Shown piece by piece: positions 1-11,071 of a stretch of DNA of 21,270 nt. The notes under the pieces are model-generated. The model was not told the DNA's origin and did no database searches. It worked only from the letters and a program-made list of their open reading frames with translations. This stretch comes from Paraglomus occultum (Eukaryota > Glomeromycota > Glomeromycetes > Paraglomerales > Paraglomeraceae). Every line of letters starts with the position of its first letter. The stretch's first letter is position 1. The stretch spans positions 1-21,270 of the forward strand of contig CAJVPJ010000592.1 of the NCBI GenBank assembly GCA_910592205.1, read 5' to 3'. Position numbers and translations under genes: made by a program.

Positions 1-116
1 GCTTAATATTATTAATTTTGCAATTAATTTGTTTATTTATCTCCTTTTGCTGTTATGAAGATTGATCTACAGTTGGTTAATGTCTAATGTTCTGATCTGG
101 ATGTTGTCACTTGTAG

Positions 117-3100
117 TGAGACATTTGTTCATCGCCCTCAACTATCGCACCGATATCATAATCACATTACTCGACGAGCTTGGCCCACTGGTAATAAATG
201 GAGACTTTTCGCATTAGGACCCAAGAGCAACGTAGTAAAACGCATTACAAATAGTCGTTCATTAACAGTCAATTGGCTATTTTAGTACGCGCTGATGAAG
301 TTTCTTTTGCCGAACATTCCTACGAGCTCGAGCTATGCACGTGGAAAGGCCTAGGAGAATTATTGTTAAAAATATATGATGGCTGTACACAGACAACGTT
401 AGTCCAAGTTTTTGGAATTTCGCGCTATGTTTACTACGTGCTTGTAACATACAATTTGTTTATATTCCCGCAGATTAAACAAGGAAGAGAAAAGGTCAGA
501 TGACCATATTGTATTAATTGATATCAAACCGCATACATACGATTCAATAGAATTCTGGCCACCCAATTTGAAAAAGAGAAAGAGTATAAACACAAGGTTA
601 GTTATTGTATATGTGAATAGTCTTATTTTGTACACTTACTTACATTTATTCATTTGTTTAGAACAACGTCCAAACGTGCTCGTCGTAACAGTGGGATCGC
701 TAGTGGCCCCAAAGCATCAGGAGATAAAACAGAAGACGAGTCAAAAACTGGTTTCATAAGCGAGATGGAGAAAATTATAACCGCAATTGATGAGAGATTG
801 CTCATGTCAGTTAAAGAACAAGACGAAATAATGAAGATAGAGTTGTTCATGGACAGACTGGAAAATATGTGGGCATCAGCAGCAACGGACGAGTTCATAA
901 ACATATCTGGACTGTTGGAAGAAAATGAATGTAGACAGAGGTGAGTTTTACGAATCGATTGGATACGAGTTGATAGCACACGAGACAATTAATCATATAT
1001 TATTTCTTATCATAGTTCCAATAGTAGACGTCGCTTTATCTATTATACGAAAACAAGTCCATCACCTCATCCGGTCGCTCTATCAAGTAGCTCAGTGCAA
1101 CAGCTTGTTAATAGCCTCAATGAACGTAAAACCACGATAACCATCTGGATGGCTGTTTATCTCATTAATATATTTGCGTATCAATCTGGCCCCGAGTCCT
1201 CTGACTGCACGTCACTATGGTTATATGGATGGCCAGATGGGATGGCGGAGATAGTATTGCGCGTTTTGAACAGCTGTCATCGAACACTTTTACAGATACT
1301 GTGTGATGAGCAGAAGAGAATAAATAAAGATAGCTCATATAACTGGGTCAGAGAGGGTTTATTAAAAAGAAATGAGAAATGTGAATTTGACAATAGTGAA
1401 TTTAGAAGGATGAGAGAATTAGCTGAAGTAAGTAATTGAAAAAACGACTGTTTTCAGATACGCTCCCGAGTTGATTCTAATTCGTTTTCTTATGACATTT
1501 TGCTATAGATAACCATTGGCCTGTGTGAATTTCTCGTTGATCAGAGAACATCCCTACTACAAGAAGACAGATGTGAGCAATCACCGTGTGTAGATGAGTT
1601 AGAACGTCAACCGATACACGTAAGTGCTCTCACACACAGAGTTTTCCCCCCTCAAATAATTATCGGTATAATCGTGGTTTTTTCCACAGGAGGAATACTG
1701 TTTATACGAAGAACTTTTCAAGTATGCGGACGACAGACTGTGTGATATTCAGACCGTCGTAGAGCAAATCGTGGCACTTCATGATCCGACAAAACTTGAT
1801 GATCAACGTAACACAATGGTAAAGCGGGTATATTATTATTATAGTGAATGGAGCAGAATAACGCAATTGAGGTACATATGCTGAATCAATATGATACTTT
1901 TTTTTGTTCTTTTGTAATAACAATTACACCATTTACCTTACATTGCTTATCTCTTTAATCTCGTTCTACCGTACGACACAGAACGACTTGGAGTAATGTT
2001 TACGTTGCTCTCTCATATGGCAACACCAAATCGGCGAGATCACTACTAACCGCATGTAAATTAATAGTAACTACACGGGACAGTATATATATCCCCAACC
2101 GGTAATAATCGCAATTTTTCGTATTCAATAAGTGCATCTCTTCACATGTTAATATAACCTTTTATACGTGCTTTGCAGTACGTGGAATCCATTACTCGAT
2201 TTATCAAAAATCCTTGAACTGGAACAATGTCTTCTCGCAGAAGAGAAATCTCCAATAGAAGCAGAATGGATATGCGCAGTCAAAACACTCCATGACCTCG
2301 TCTTCAGGCTGTATACTAAACAGGATGAAGACTTGGTGGAATCACCAATAACACCAACGTTTCAGCAAGTGAACGCTCAAACAAACGCTCAAACAAACGC
2401 TCAACCAAACGCTCAACCAAACGCTCAACCAAACGCTCAACCATCACAGCAAGAAGTGCGCGCCCAACAACCCAGAGGTCGTCCTCCGCGGGATGTAGGT
2501 ATAGCTGTTCGCGAGTTCTGGGAGCAGATTTTACATCTTAACAATGAACTCAAGAGGGTGGCAGAGTTGATCAAGAAAAACAACCTTAAAATTGCAATGT
2601 TACCTGATGATGATGCAGTTAGATTCAGACAAACAATTTCGGTTCTTCATAATATATGCATACACATACTATTTTCAGATGAATCAAGGAATTATGATTA
2701 TGATCTCACACCGGTCGCTGATATTATTTCTGCGTTTACTGTGAGAGTATATATTATAATATACCGTATATTGAAGAATGAGCCAACCAGAAATGGAGTT
2801 GGGTTTAATAGATGGTTGTTGATGGAGAAGTATTTTGATCTGGTGCATGATGCGTTGGCTGAGAATTGGATGTGCTGTGCTGATGAAGGTAAGGAACGCA
2901 TTTGATAAGTTGGTAAATGGCGGCCTTCAACAAATAACAAAAGCATATATGTCACTTTTTTATTTTATTAGGCTCGTTTCTGAAAGCAGTTCTCAGAGAA
3001 TATTATGAAACTGATGCTCGAATAGAAACCCAGGAACTTTTATGCTGCTACTGCTTATACAGTATACCTCCTCCCAATGACTCCGATTTGGAGAAACATA

Positions 3101-5521
3101 GTAATTATAGCGACAAAACAAAAATTGTAGAATTCAAGGACTTGGGCGACGTCGAGCCCGTATTTAGAGTTATAGTGAAGACACAGTCAGAATGGATAAA
3201 AAGCGCGACAGCAAGGAATGCAGTCAAAGAGATATTAGATATAATTGCTACGAAAGTATTGGAATATGACAAGGCAGATAGAGGTAAGAAGCAATAATAC
3301 AAAGATGTGTTATGTACGAGAAAATGGTGTCTCATAAATTAACATATTGGGTTTCTGTATTTTTTCTAACAGAGGAGGAGACTGGGAGAGGTCTTATGAG
3401 AGAAGTTAATGATTGTAAGCAGTGGTTAAAATCTTATCTTGGCAGCTCTATTCAATTCTACAAAGCAATAAACCTGGAATACACGGGAGAGTTGTTGTCG
3501 CCAATGCGATGTAAACAGAACTACACACTTTCACTCGGTGAGTGGTATATCAGACAACGATAATTCTGATATGACAGTTATTATCAATATCATTCATTGA
3601 CCATAATCCAATCAAATATTCTAGCACTACATTTCCCATTACTCATCCAAACTATCTATTGTAGATTATATTAATAGTCATTTGCATTATCTCCGCGGTA
3701 AGATCCGTCTCCATTCTGTTAAAGCACGTTCAAGACATAACGCGGCAAAGGCGAACGATCTTATAGAGAGAGCAATAGAAGTCTATGAGGTACGATTAAC
3801 TGTCCGGCATTTTTCTTTCAGCCTTGTGATGGTCGCTTGCTAAACTTGATATTTATGTTCTCTTTCATGCAGGAAGATATTACCTATAACCCAGAAAGAT
3901 TTGCATCATGGCATGCGCTGGCATATCTCTATTCCTGTCTAGCTGAAGAAAAATTGATCTATTCAGCAGTTGAAATCAATCGTAACTTCTCAAAGATAGG
4001 CGAATATCAAAGAGTAAGCATGGACAACAGGAGATGAAATACAGCCAACATTATCGCTAAATATCCTTTCTAATTTCAAACATAGAAAGCATTCTTATGC
4101 TACGCTCAAGCGGCCCATGCCCTAAAATTCTACCCAAATCTCAATGACCAACCACAAGCGTCTATAGAGGACCAGCTTAACTTCTGGCATGGTTACGGTT
4201 ATCACGTGTATTCAATGATTGCCAAACCAATGTGCATGGCAGCGTTCCGGAAGGATCACTTGGCAAACATGAACGTCGATGTATATACGTGGGCCGCAAA
4301 ATGTTTTGGAACGGCGTTTGCCTTTGAAAGGCAGATTTGCGATCAGAAAGATTGGACGTAAGTGTAGGGAAAGATAGTTTTGGAGGAAATCGTGCGAGGG
4401 GATGATGAAAACACCGTTTTACTTATGTGTTATCAAATAGGCTTCCATATATGCTTGCAATGTGCTCATACAAAATTTTGGGCGACGCAGTTGTAAGTAT
4501 ATTTTTACTTTCTCAGTACCTTAACAGAAGCTTATCAATTATTACTCACTTTTAAAACAAATAAGGATGCAAATCGTTCAAAAAAGATACTTCGTCTGCT
4601 CAAAGTGTCAGCAGCTCTCACTCCCCAAACGCTTGATCGTAACAGTGAGGTTATTGTCCTTGAGCCACAGTATAAATTGCTAAGCGTCCTCACCAAGTAT
4701 TATCTGAAAAACTTGTTTACGGTAAGTTGATATTTATTTGATCATTGTATTAATTCAACATGAAACTACGGAATTTATGCATCAACTTTTTTGTGTGTTT
4801 CGTATTTGTTAATTAGGCTAGCGATGTCTGTGATTGTCTCGAGTATGATCATTCAGATGAATCTTATTCTCGTCCTATATCAATTCCAGACGGCAGAGAG
4901 GCTATGATAGGATATTTCATTGATCAATACGAAGCACTTCGTACTCAAGACACTGGGGGCTGGTACCATCGTCCAATATACAAGGTGAATAATGAGCTAC
5001 GAACCTATTACGTCAATTATTATATTCAAGTAATTACTCATCTACGGAATAATGGCTACTACTATTCTATTGATTTAGGTTGCAATGCTTAAGGCACTTT
5101 TAGGAAGATACGAAGAAGCCAAGAGTGATATGCAAAATTTGGTACAAGTCAAGGCAAAGAGCGTTATCAACGTATGGAAGAACGAATTTGAGAGGTAATG
5201 AGCTAGCGTTGGTATAGTCCTTATATGTGATAGATGCTACATCATAATTTCTTTATTTTCAATCGTAGGCCAGGAAGACACTTCGTTTACGTACAACAGT
5301 ATATAGTTTTTCTGATTGAACTTCTAGATAAGACAAACGATCTGGAGCTTCTTCGACTTCTCGAGCATAAAATTCGCAACTGGAGGAATGTTACATTAGA
5401 CCTTTCGGCAATAGATGAGAATGTACGCAAAGCCAAAACACGGTTAATGCAAGAGGAGAATCGTCCTGTGGTGGAGCGAGCGCAGATCAAACAAGAGAAT
5501 ATTACCGTGTTTACAATATAG
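117..5521 (+). CDS. HIR3: HIR3/CABIN1-type histone transcription regulator, 3' part of gene (5'-truncated by window)
   Basis: Subunit of the HIR/HIRA histone chaperone complex, which deposits H3-H4 independently of replication in the nucleus. Exons read by me: 117-190, 255-397, 474-596, 662-940, 1016-1427, 1509-1619, 1690-1871, 2179-2888, 2972-3283, 3373-3537, 3665-3789, 3873-4013, 4086-4357, 4441-4492, 4566-4721, 4817-4984, 5079-5194, 5269-5521. Every junction is GT-AG and keeps phase, giving 1263 residues to a TAG stop. Family-like pieces are LLCCYCLYSIPPP (exon from 2972), SWHALAYLYSCLAEEKLIYS followed by QR-KAFLCYAQAAHAL (across 4013/4086), LEPQYKLLSVLTKYY (4566 exon), GGWYHRPIYK (4817 exon) and RPGRHFVYVQQY in the last exon; these match the TPR-rich C-terminal half of Hir3/CABIN1. 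Usual length is roughly 1650-2200 residues, so several hundred N-terminal residues lie left of the window. I found no in-phase exon before 117. The 412-bp and 710-bp exons hold a low-complexity repeat and less conserved sequence. Identification is from memory of the family, not a search. Confidence 0.85.
2372..2443 (+). repeat. In-frame 12-bp minisatellite inside HIR3 (six units)
   Basis: Six consecutive 12-bp units: two AACGCTCAAACA, then four AACGCTCAACCA. They encode N-A-Q-T twice and N-A-Q-P four times. The array sits in the large exon 2179-2888, between a helical segment and a basic stretch containing RGRPPR, so it is probably a disordered linker. The near-identity of the units suggests recent expansion, and copy number is likely to vary between strains. 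Confidence 0.95.
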
Positions 5522-5688
5522 ATCCATTTTCTCACAGCAAAAATTTTTTATGTTGGTTTTCATAATAATAATGCAGATTGAGAGTAAGAACGTCAGCAAC
5601 ATCCTGTTGACATAGTCTAATGATACATAGAACTTCATATACTAATACACGATGTATAGAATTTGTGTGATCGACAGGCCGATCACTA

Positions 5689-5694
5689 AATAAA
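5689..5694 (+). terminator. Polyadenylation signal of HIR3
   Basis: A canonical AATAAA lies 168 nt past the HIR3 stop and 119 nt before the chromodomain ATG. A small inverted repeat (GTGATCG...CGATCAC, about 5666-5685) precedes it. Assignment is by motif and position only. Confidence 0.5.
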
Positions 5695-5812
5695 AGTCAA
5701 ACCACCGTATTCAAACATTAATAGTTGAGTAGTAACGTCTATTCGTAACGCTTTGATCTTATGTTGTTGACTTCCGTCAGCAGCGCATTACTTGGTTTAC
5801 TATTCGGCTAAT

Positions 5813-6400
5813 ATGACTGAAGCAATGGAAGACCGCTTTACTGTTGACGATATTACTGCTGTCAAGGTAGAGAATGTGGGTATCAAAACATGTTGATTCA
5901 GTCGTTCGAATTTTATCATATACTTCATTGTTTTCATATTTTTATTCATTCGTTTCTGCTTTGCACAGAATAAGGAATATTTCTTGGTGAAATGGGAAGG
6001 GTTCACAAAAGAAACGTAAGTCATTCTGTCATATTATTCCTTCCAACCACCTCTCCATTTACGTATGTTGTTCCCCCTGCTAACTATTCTTGACTGATGT
6101 ATTAGATGGGAACCACGCGAGAATCTGGATAATTGTGAAGAGAAACTCGCTCGCTTTTATGAAGTAATGCGTGATTCTAATCTCGACAAGGACTGGCAAT
6201 TGCAAAGACATTTAACAAAAGATGGAACGGAATTCGAGACGCGAATGCACCGAGCATATCATGAGAGTAAATTATTTGACAGCGCTGCGTATGATAACTG
6301 CATATTGAAGAAAGGTGTCAGCGAACAGCAGAAGCGCGACGCTGGAAAACGAATTGAAGAGATACGGTGGATAGATCTGAATGTTAAAAGAAAAAAATAA
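5813..6400 (+). CDS. Small chromodomain protein
   Basis: Predicted nuclear reader of methylated histone lysine. Exons: 5813-5875, 5969-6015, 6106-6400 (134 residues). The chromodomain fills residues about 8-50: FTVDDITAVK, then YFLVKWEGF, then WEPRENL and a C-terminal helix EEKLARFYEVM. The aromatic cage positions (F of FTVDD, W of VKWEGF, W of WEP) are present. The first donor is ambiguous: GTAGAG after 5866 or GTGGGT after 5875. I prefer 5875 because it restores normal spacing between the first strand and the YFLVKW strand. The remaining ~85 residues are helical and charged, ending in a basic VKRKK tail, with no second (chromoshadow) domain that I recognise. It lies head-to-tail 291 bp behind HIR3, so the two chromatin genes are neighbours but not evidently one transcript. 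The start is the first ATG of the open frame. A possible poly(A) signal is AATAAA at 6590-6595. Confidence 0.88.
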
Positions 6401-6760
6401 ATCATCGCCTATTTAGGAAGATGGTGTATGGATGACATGGGATTAGCTTTGAGGGTGAGGTTTGTCTTCATAAATGGGAGAATGTGATGTTGTTTTGCTA
6501 AGGCTCGGATATTGTTTCGAGAGACTTTGTCCTTAAACCGTATATTGATTGCACAGTCGAAGACACATTTTATTGAACAGGTTATTTATAATAAAAAATT
6601 CCTACATACTCTTTACATAGTTACTGATAAAAACAAAAACAATTCGATTACTCGTTTGCTTTATAGGCGACAGTATTACCCTCAATTTTCGCCGTTCTTC
6701 CATATTTTTCGCTCGGTGTCCAACATCCATTTCATGCCCGCTATCCCTCGTTGGTATCCG
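6401..6760. other. Convergent intergenic region
   Basis: About 360 bp between the chromodomain gene (+) and the membrane protein gene (-). It holds AATAAA at 6590-6595 for the plus strand and TTTATT at 6569-6574, which reads AATAAA on the minus strand, so the two 3' UTRs may overlap. I see no gene here; an AT-rich open frame on the plus strand starting at 6512 has no coding character. Confidence 0.5.
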
Positions 6761-7078
6761 TTATTTTTCATAATCAACGCTCATGTCACTACTTTGACAA
6801 TGAACAAGTTTCCAAAGAAGAAGACCAAATACAAGTAATAGGATTGATGCCAGCATCAAACGTACGGCCGTTTTTGTGCTTCTTCGCTCTTCCTTATACA
6901 AGAAATACCCATTTAAAGGAGTTTCCGGTGGACTGCTTCCATCAAGCTCTTCGAGAAAAACCACAGCGTCAGACGGCCCGAACGATGGAATTGCTCTGAA
7001 TGGGTGATCTGTGTATCTTTCTGGAATGTCTGTTGATGCATGGGTTGGTAGCGGCAAGTAACCAGGAAGTTTGGACAT
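6761..7078 (-). CDS. Small single-pass membrane protein, function unknown
   Basis: Uninterrupted 105-residue frame starting with ATG at 7078. Residues 1-60 are soluble and proline-rich, beginning MSKLPGYLPLPTH, followed by an acidic stretch (FLEELDG). A basic patch KEERRSTKT precedes one strong transmembrane helix at about 72-92 (core LMLASILLLVFGLLLW), then a short tail with an acidic end. There is no N-terminal signal peptide, so this is a tail-proximal anchor; the basic patch before the helix suggests an N-terminal cytosolic domain. Codon usage is balanced and unlike the AT-rich chance frames further right. I do not recognise a family. Additional 5' exons cannot be excluded. Confidence 0.7.
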   Translation of the reverse strand: MSKLPGYLPLPTHASTDIPERYTDHPFRAIPSFGPSDAVVFLEELDGSSPPETPLNGYFLYKEERRSTKTAVRLMLASILLLVFGLLLWKLVHCQSSDMSVDYEK

Positions 7079-7216
7079 TTTAGAGAACAGGATATTTGTT
7101 GAGAAGATGAATTGCTTCAGTCCGCAAGTCGCGTAATAATAGTGATGATGTGAATATGGCAGCGATCAGTGGAGAAAGCTCAATGCTTGTCGAGCATTAT
7201 GTAAACCGTTATTATT

Positions 7217-7224
7217 TATATAAA
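7217..7224 (+). promoter_or_regulatory. TATA-like motif
   Basis: TATATAAA lies 57 bp before the ATG of the small frame at 7281 and within the divergent interval between that frame and the membrane protein gene. Motif only; in AT-rich DNA it may be chance. Confidence 0.25.
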
Positions 7225-7280
7225 TTATTTGGAACACAGATTCTATACGCATACGAGTTCTCACAGAATCGTCACGCTCC

Positions 7281-7466
7281 ATGAGAAACAACGCTGCTCA
7301 ATATGCACGGCGGGCGCTGTTCGATGCATTTATTGTGTCGTGCAACAAGCACTATGCAGTTGGTTGCAAGATGCGGAAATGTTACAAGCTGTGCAAGAAA
7401 CCATTGGGGACGCCCTTCTGGAGTCATGAACATAGAAACGATATACAAGACATACTTATAGGTTAA
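7281..7466 (+). CDS. Possible small gene or first exon, unrecognised
   Basis: A 61-residue frame in a locally GC-richer island (about 7260-7430). It is rich in Cys and Lys (for example KMRKCYKLCKKPLG) and uses varied codons. A TATA-like motif precedes it. An overlapping plus-strand frame ending at 7429 also looks protein-like near its end (LQDAEMLQAVQETIG), so the true frame is uncertain. A donor-like GTTAAG occurs just before the stop, so this could be a first exon. No family recognised; low confidence. Confidence 0.3.
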   Translation: MRNNAAQYARRALFDAFIVSCNKHYAVGCKMRKCYKLCKKPLGTPFWSHEHRNDIQDILIG

Positions 7467-7727
7467 GCTGTTCGGGTGAAACGATAACTTTATTATCATG
7501 GAGGTGTGTGCGATGCCAGATTATCGTATTACGTAAATACTATTTGTTTCTTGTCTCCCCCAATGAAGTCTATTTCGCAACTGCTATTCTACCCTTTGCT
7601 TTTTATAATGATAAACTTGATAGCGTAAGTTTCATTAACGATTGAGCAACGTCTGCCGTGAAGAATGTAAGTAAACAGGCCGTTTCAAAACTTGCAAGTA
7701 TTAAACTTTAACTTATGCCCAAACTTA

Positions 7728-8180
7728 ATAATCAGGACCCGACACGTCGTACAGCCGATTGTCGGCCATAAATGGAAATATCATGGACAATACGATGTGT
7801 GTCGGTCAAATAATCAGGAATTAATCCGACGTCCGACACGTCGTACAGCCGATTGTCGGCCATAAATGGATATATCATGGACAATACGATGTGTGTCGGT
7901 CAAATAATCAGGAATTAATCCGACGTCCGACACGTTGTACAGCCGGTTGTCGGCCATAAATGGAAATATTATGGACAATACGATGTGGCCGGGGTCAAAT
8001 AATCAGGAATTAACGCGACACCCGACACGTCGTACAGGTTGTCGGGTCCATAAATTGGACAATACTAATACGGGTCAAATAGTCAGGGATTATCCGACAC
8101 CCGACACTAGGAATATTACTGGTTTCTATCTACTGGCTGTCGGGTTGTGTGATCTGTCGGGTGTCGGGTTAATTCGTGAC
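7728..8180. repeat. 94-bp minisatellite (about four units) ending in an inverted half unit
   Basis: Units begin with CCGACACG at 7739, 7833, 7927 and 8022, with a shortened fifth start at 8101, so the periods are 94, 94, 95 and 79 bp. Units 1 and 2 are almost identical; units 3-5 drift. Each unit contains CCGACAC and GTGTCGG-type words in both orientations. At 8150-8175 the unit edge (GAATTAAYCCGAC...CCGACAC) reappears as its reverse complement, so the array has an inverted terminal partner. No coding potential. It marks the start of the repeat-rich compartment. Confidence 0.9.
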
Positions 8181-8750
8181 GATTCCAAGCTTAAATGATT
8201 CAACAGAAGTCTACTTTTCTCGATTTTTTCAATTGGTAATATGCTTAAGACGTACTAAATTAGTTTCCTTTTTCTTTTGCGGAAAGGATCTTTCTCTTTC
8301 TTCCATCGGACCAGTGTTGCTAATAAGTATTATAACCAAAAAAATGTTGTAATTGTAAAAATACCAATTAAGGTTCAGAATTAATTGATGAAGAAGATGG
8401 AAAACACATTGAGTTTTATTGTTGAGATTGCTATTAAATTTAATTCAAACAGAATTAGATAAAAACTGCTGATTGAGAAGAAAATCTTTAATTTTTGATT
8501 GATCTTTTAGGTAAAGAATTATTAATCAAAAAGAAGTGGAAGGTGAGATAAAATAACCGTTTGGTGTCCTCAATGCAAAATTATATTAATAAAAAACGAG
8601 TAGCCGTTTTTTGTTTATATAAACAAAAAGCGGTTTAGATTAGACTATTATAGTCTCAGTATCAGGTGTGTGGCGTATTTCATTTTTCTAGGCCACACAC
8701 CCCAAGGTGTCGCATTCTGCTTTTTACGCCACTCACCTGAGGTGTTTATA
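8181..8750. other. Gene-free AT-rich interval with palindromes
   Basis: No gene seen. It contains a perfect 22-bp palindrome at 8608-8629, an AGACTA/TAGTCT hairpin at 8642-8656 and a hairpin with perfect 10-bp arms at 8665-8674 and 8692-8701. The last hairpin is followed by related GGTG...CATT-TGCTTTTTACG words that recur beyond the transposon at about 9290-9400. The stretch 8375-8420 reads E-L-I-D-E-E-D-G-K-H-I-E-F before stops and may be a coding remnant. Confidence 0.5.
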
Positions 8751-9235
8751 CACAGTGAAATTCACTTTAACGAAGTCGTCCGTTCCGCAAAGATTCGTTA
8801 TTCTGAAAGTAAGTAATATTTCACGTGATTTTAGTCAATACGAATATCCAATAAAAATTGTCGATTTATTATGGTTATTTCCGCTTTTTTGCATAATATT
8901 TCCAAAAATGCTTTTACGTAACTTGCTTAAAGTTTGCAATTCTATATTTAATTCCTCGACACCGCTTTATGAAATTGAAATCGATGATTCTGATTAGTTA
9001 ATTCCTATAACGAACTTCGTTATATTATAGTGAACTTTATTATAATTATACAAAAAAGTTCGCCCAAGTGAATGGCTTTATTTATGCATGGATTTTGAAA
9101 TCTTCGTTATATCGTTATACTGATTTATATATAAATCTTCGTTTATTATTATCTGAAATTATTCTGTTAAGAACGAACTGGTTCCAGAAAAATACCTCGT
9201 TATAAGCTATCTTCGTTAAAGTGAATTTCACTGTG
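8751..9235. mobile_element. Non-autonomous pogo/Tigger-like TIR transposon (MITE), 485 bp
   Basis: Perfect 25-bp terminal inverted repeats start CACAGTGAAATTCACTTTAA; the right end at 9211-9235 is the exact reverse complement. The element is bounded by TA on both sides (8749-8750 and 9236-9237), the duplication expected of Tc1/mariner-pogo superfamily insertions. The inner sequence has AACGAACTTCGTTATA-like subterminal words but no transposase. The internal open frame is a chance frame. It appears inserted between two related copies of a GGCCAC.../GCTTTTTACG repeat. Confidence 0.9.
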
Positions 9236-10519
9236 TAGTCTACATATCGGGTTACATTTGTATCGTCGCTTGAGAATCACTGAGACACGTGCTAGTATGA
9301 TGTGTATTTTACATTTTAGGCCACGTTCGAGTGACGTGCATTTTGCTTTTTACGACACACGACAAGGTGGCACATTTTGTATATCAGGCCGCGTGCGATA
9401 TATCATATCATATGCCGGTTTAGTGATTTCCATTGTTGGCTCACATAGGCAAAAAAATATACTTGGCGCATTCAGTCGCATGTTGTCATTTGTGGGGGGC
9501 TATGCCCGAACTTGGCACGTATTGCCTTAGCTTTCTGGTTAATTCCTCTATAAGGGCCACGTTTGAGGTACGTAGTACCGAAATAGTATTCGTATCCTGA
9601 CTTTGTATGATGCACTCGAATACCTATTAAGAATAAGGCAGTAGTGCCGAATTGTCATCTAATATGTCAAAGCACAAATTATCTTACCTTTTTCCTTATA
9701 ATATTGTGCCTTAACGTATTACCCAAAGTTTGCTATATTTTTCAGAACTCTTTAATGCTTCCGAATACTTTGCTTTATGTTAAAAATCGGATTACATTTT
9801 GATAACCTTGACGTATTACTTTTGATACCCACTTCTTTTACTTGATTTGATGACCCTTAAAGCATAATTTTATAATATATTATATATCTGTAATAATTTT
9901 ACTTTGGTGGCCCAAAATTTTCGGCATAAGTTATTCTCTACTTGAAGTATACTACTACACACGCGCATTATATCCAAAACTATACCGAGATCAAATCGTG
10001 CGACACAAAATGGTTATCGGATAAATTATATCAAAAGCGTTTACGTGAAATTTTAATAAGGCAAGCGTGTAAATCAGGTATCGAAATATTAATTTTTATT
10101 TGAATTTTTTCTTATACTTATTTGTAAGAGGCGACAAAAATCCAACGTATAACTAGCTGAATGTAGTAATCTCTGCTCCGGAAATTACTATTTAGCTAGT
10201 TATACTGTATTCCAAATACCGTTCTAGTTAATCTAATGAAAAAACTGTTGCAAGTTGATTATTGTTATTGCTAATAATGGCGAGCGTATACCATATTAAA
10301 TATATATCAATAAAATATGTTGCTTTCTAGCTTCCAAATAAGTCTTTATTCATGAAATTTTGTTCATTCGTTAAGGCATAACAGCGAAATTTTTTATTCT
10401 CGTTTTTTTTTTTGCAACACACTATATATCGATATAATTATAATTATATATGATAATTCAACCACCAAGTCAGCTTTATTGATATATGAGAAATAAAATG
10501 CAAGACGGAAATCTATATA
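9236..10519. other. Gene-free intergenic region between two transposons
   Basis: About 1.28 kb without a supportable gene. 9280-9400 repeats the words seen left of the 8751 element, and a further GGCCACGTTTGAG copy lies near 9557. The open frame at 9258-9530 is made of this repeat and is not accepted as a gene. The only other structure is the hairpin at 10148-10204. Confidence 0.6.
10148..10204. repeat. Imperfect 57-bp hairpin
   Basis: Arms TATAACTAGCT (10148-10158) and AGCTAGTTATA (10194-10204) are perfectly complementary. The pairing continues inward with mismatches (GTAGTAAT against ATTACTA) to a GCTCCGG loop region. It could be a fold-back element remnant or an RNA hairpin; nothing else defines it. 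Confidence 0.7.
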
Positions 10520-10735
10520 CACAGTGAACCTGGATATAACGAAGTGGTCCGTTCCGACCTTTTTTTTCGTTATATCCAGGTTTTCGTTATATCCAGGTTT
10601 CCTCTTTATAAGGAAGTCCTATTCAATTTCATTACAGTTTCGTTTAAAGCAGGTCATTTTGTGTTACGATATAGTAAATTATTTATTGAAGACGCTCGTT
10701 CAGACAAAAAATTTCCGTATGCAATATAAAAAAAA

Positions 10736-11071
10736 CTATGCATCGAATGTCAAATATTCCTCGAGTGTGGTTTGTCGCGCCAATTCCACACTGGTTTGAG
10801 AGATTTTCTTTCTTAAATTCTTAAGTGTGTTTATAACGGAATAGTCAACATTCAAATTCTTTTGCGCAATATATGCAAGCATGTTATCACACCCCAACAA
10901 CGCTTCAGAGCTTGTTACAATTCGTTCTTCGGAAGGTTCATCCTCTTCTAATGTTTCAATATGATTAACCGTATCTACAATCTCTTGGAATAAACCGTTT
11001 TCGGCCATTTTAATTGAGGGATTATCTTTTTTATTTGACAGATTTCTTTTTTTCAATGCCGCAAAGCGCAT
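10736..11071 (-). pseudogene. C-terminal fragment of a Tigger/pogo-type (DDE) transposase
   Basis: A 111-residue frame inside the 996-bp transposon. The segment SSEALLGCDNMLAYIAQ, the helical VINTLKNLRKKI and the end RQTTLEEYL resemble the C-terminal tail of CENP-B/Tigger-type transposases in which a helical module is followed by a short T-x-x-x-Y/F motif. There is no HTH and no DDE catalytic core, so it cannot be an active transposase; the ATG is probably incidental. Family call is from memory. Confidence 0.65.

Noticed and set aside
650-988. 112-codon minus-strand open frame
   Set aside because: Antisense shadow of the HIR3 exon 662-940, whose phase joins both neighbours.
5287-5535. 82-codon minus-strand open frame
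   Set aside because: Antisense to the last HIR3 exon, which carries the conserved RPGRHFVY segment.
7738-8110. CRISPR-like array
   Set aside because: Whole 94-bp units repeat without unique spacers, and the context is eukaryotic.
9258-9530. 90-codon plus-strand open frame
   Set aside because: Spans the GGCCAC/GCTTTTTACG repeat and lacks any recognisable domain or splice context.
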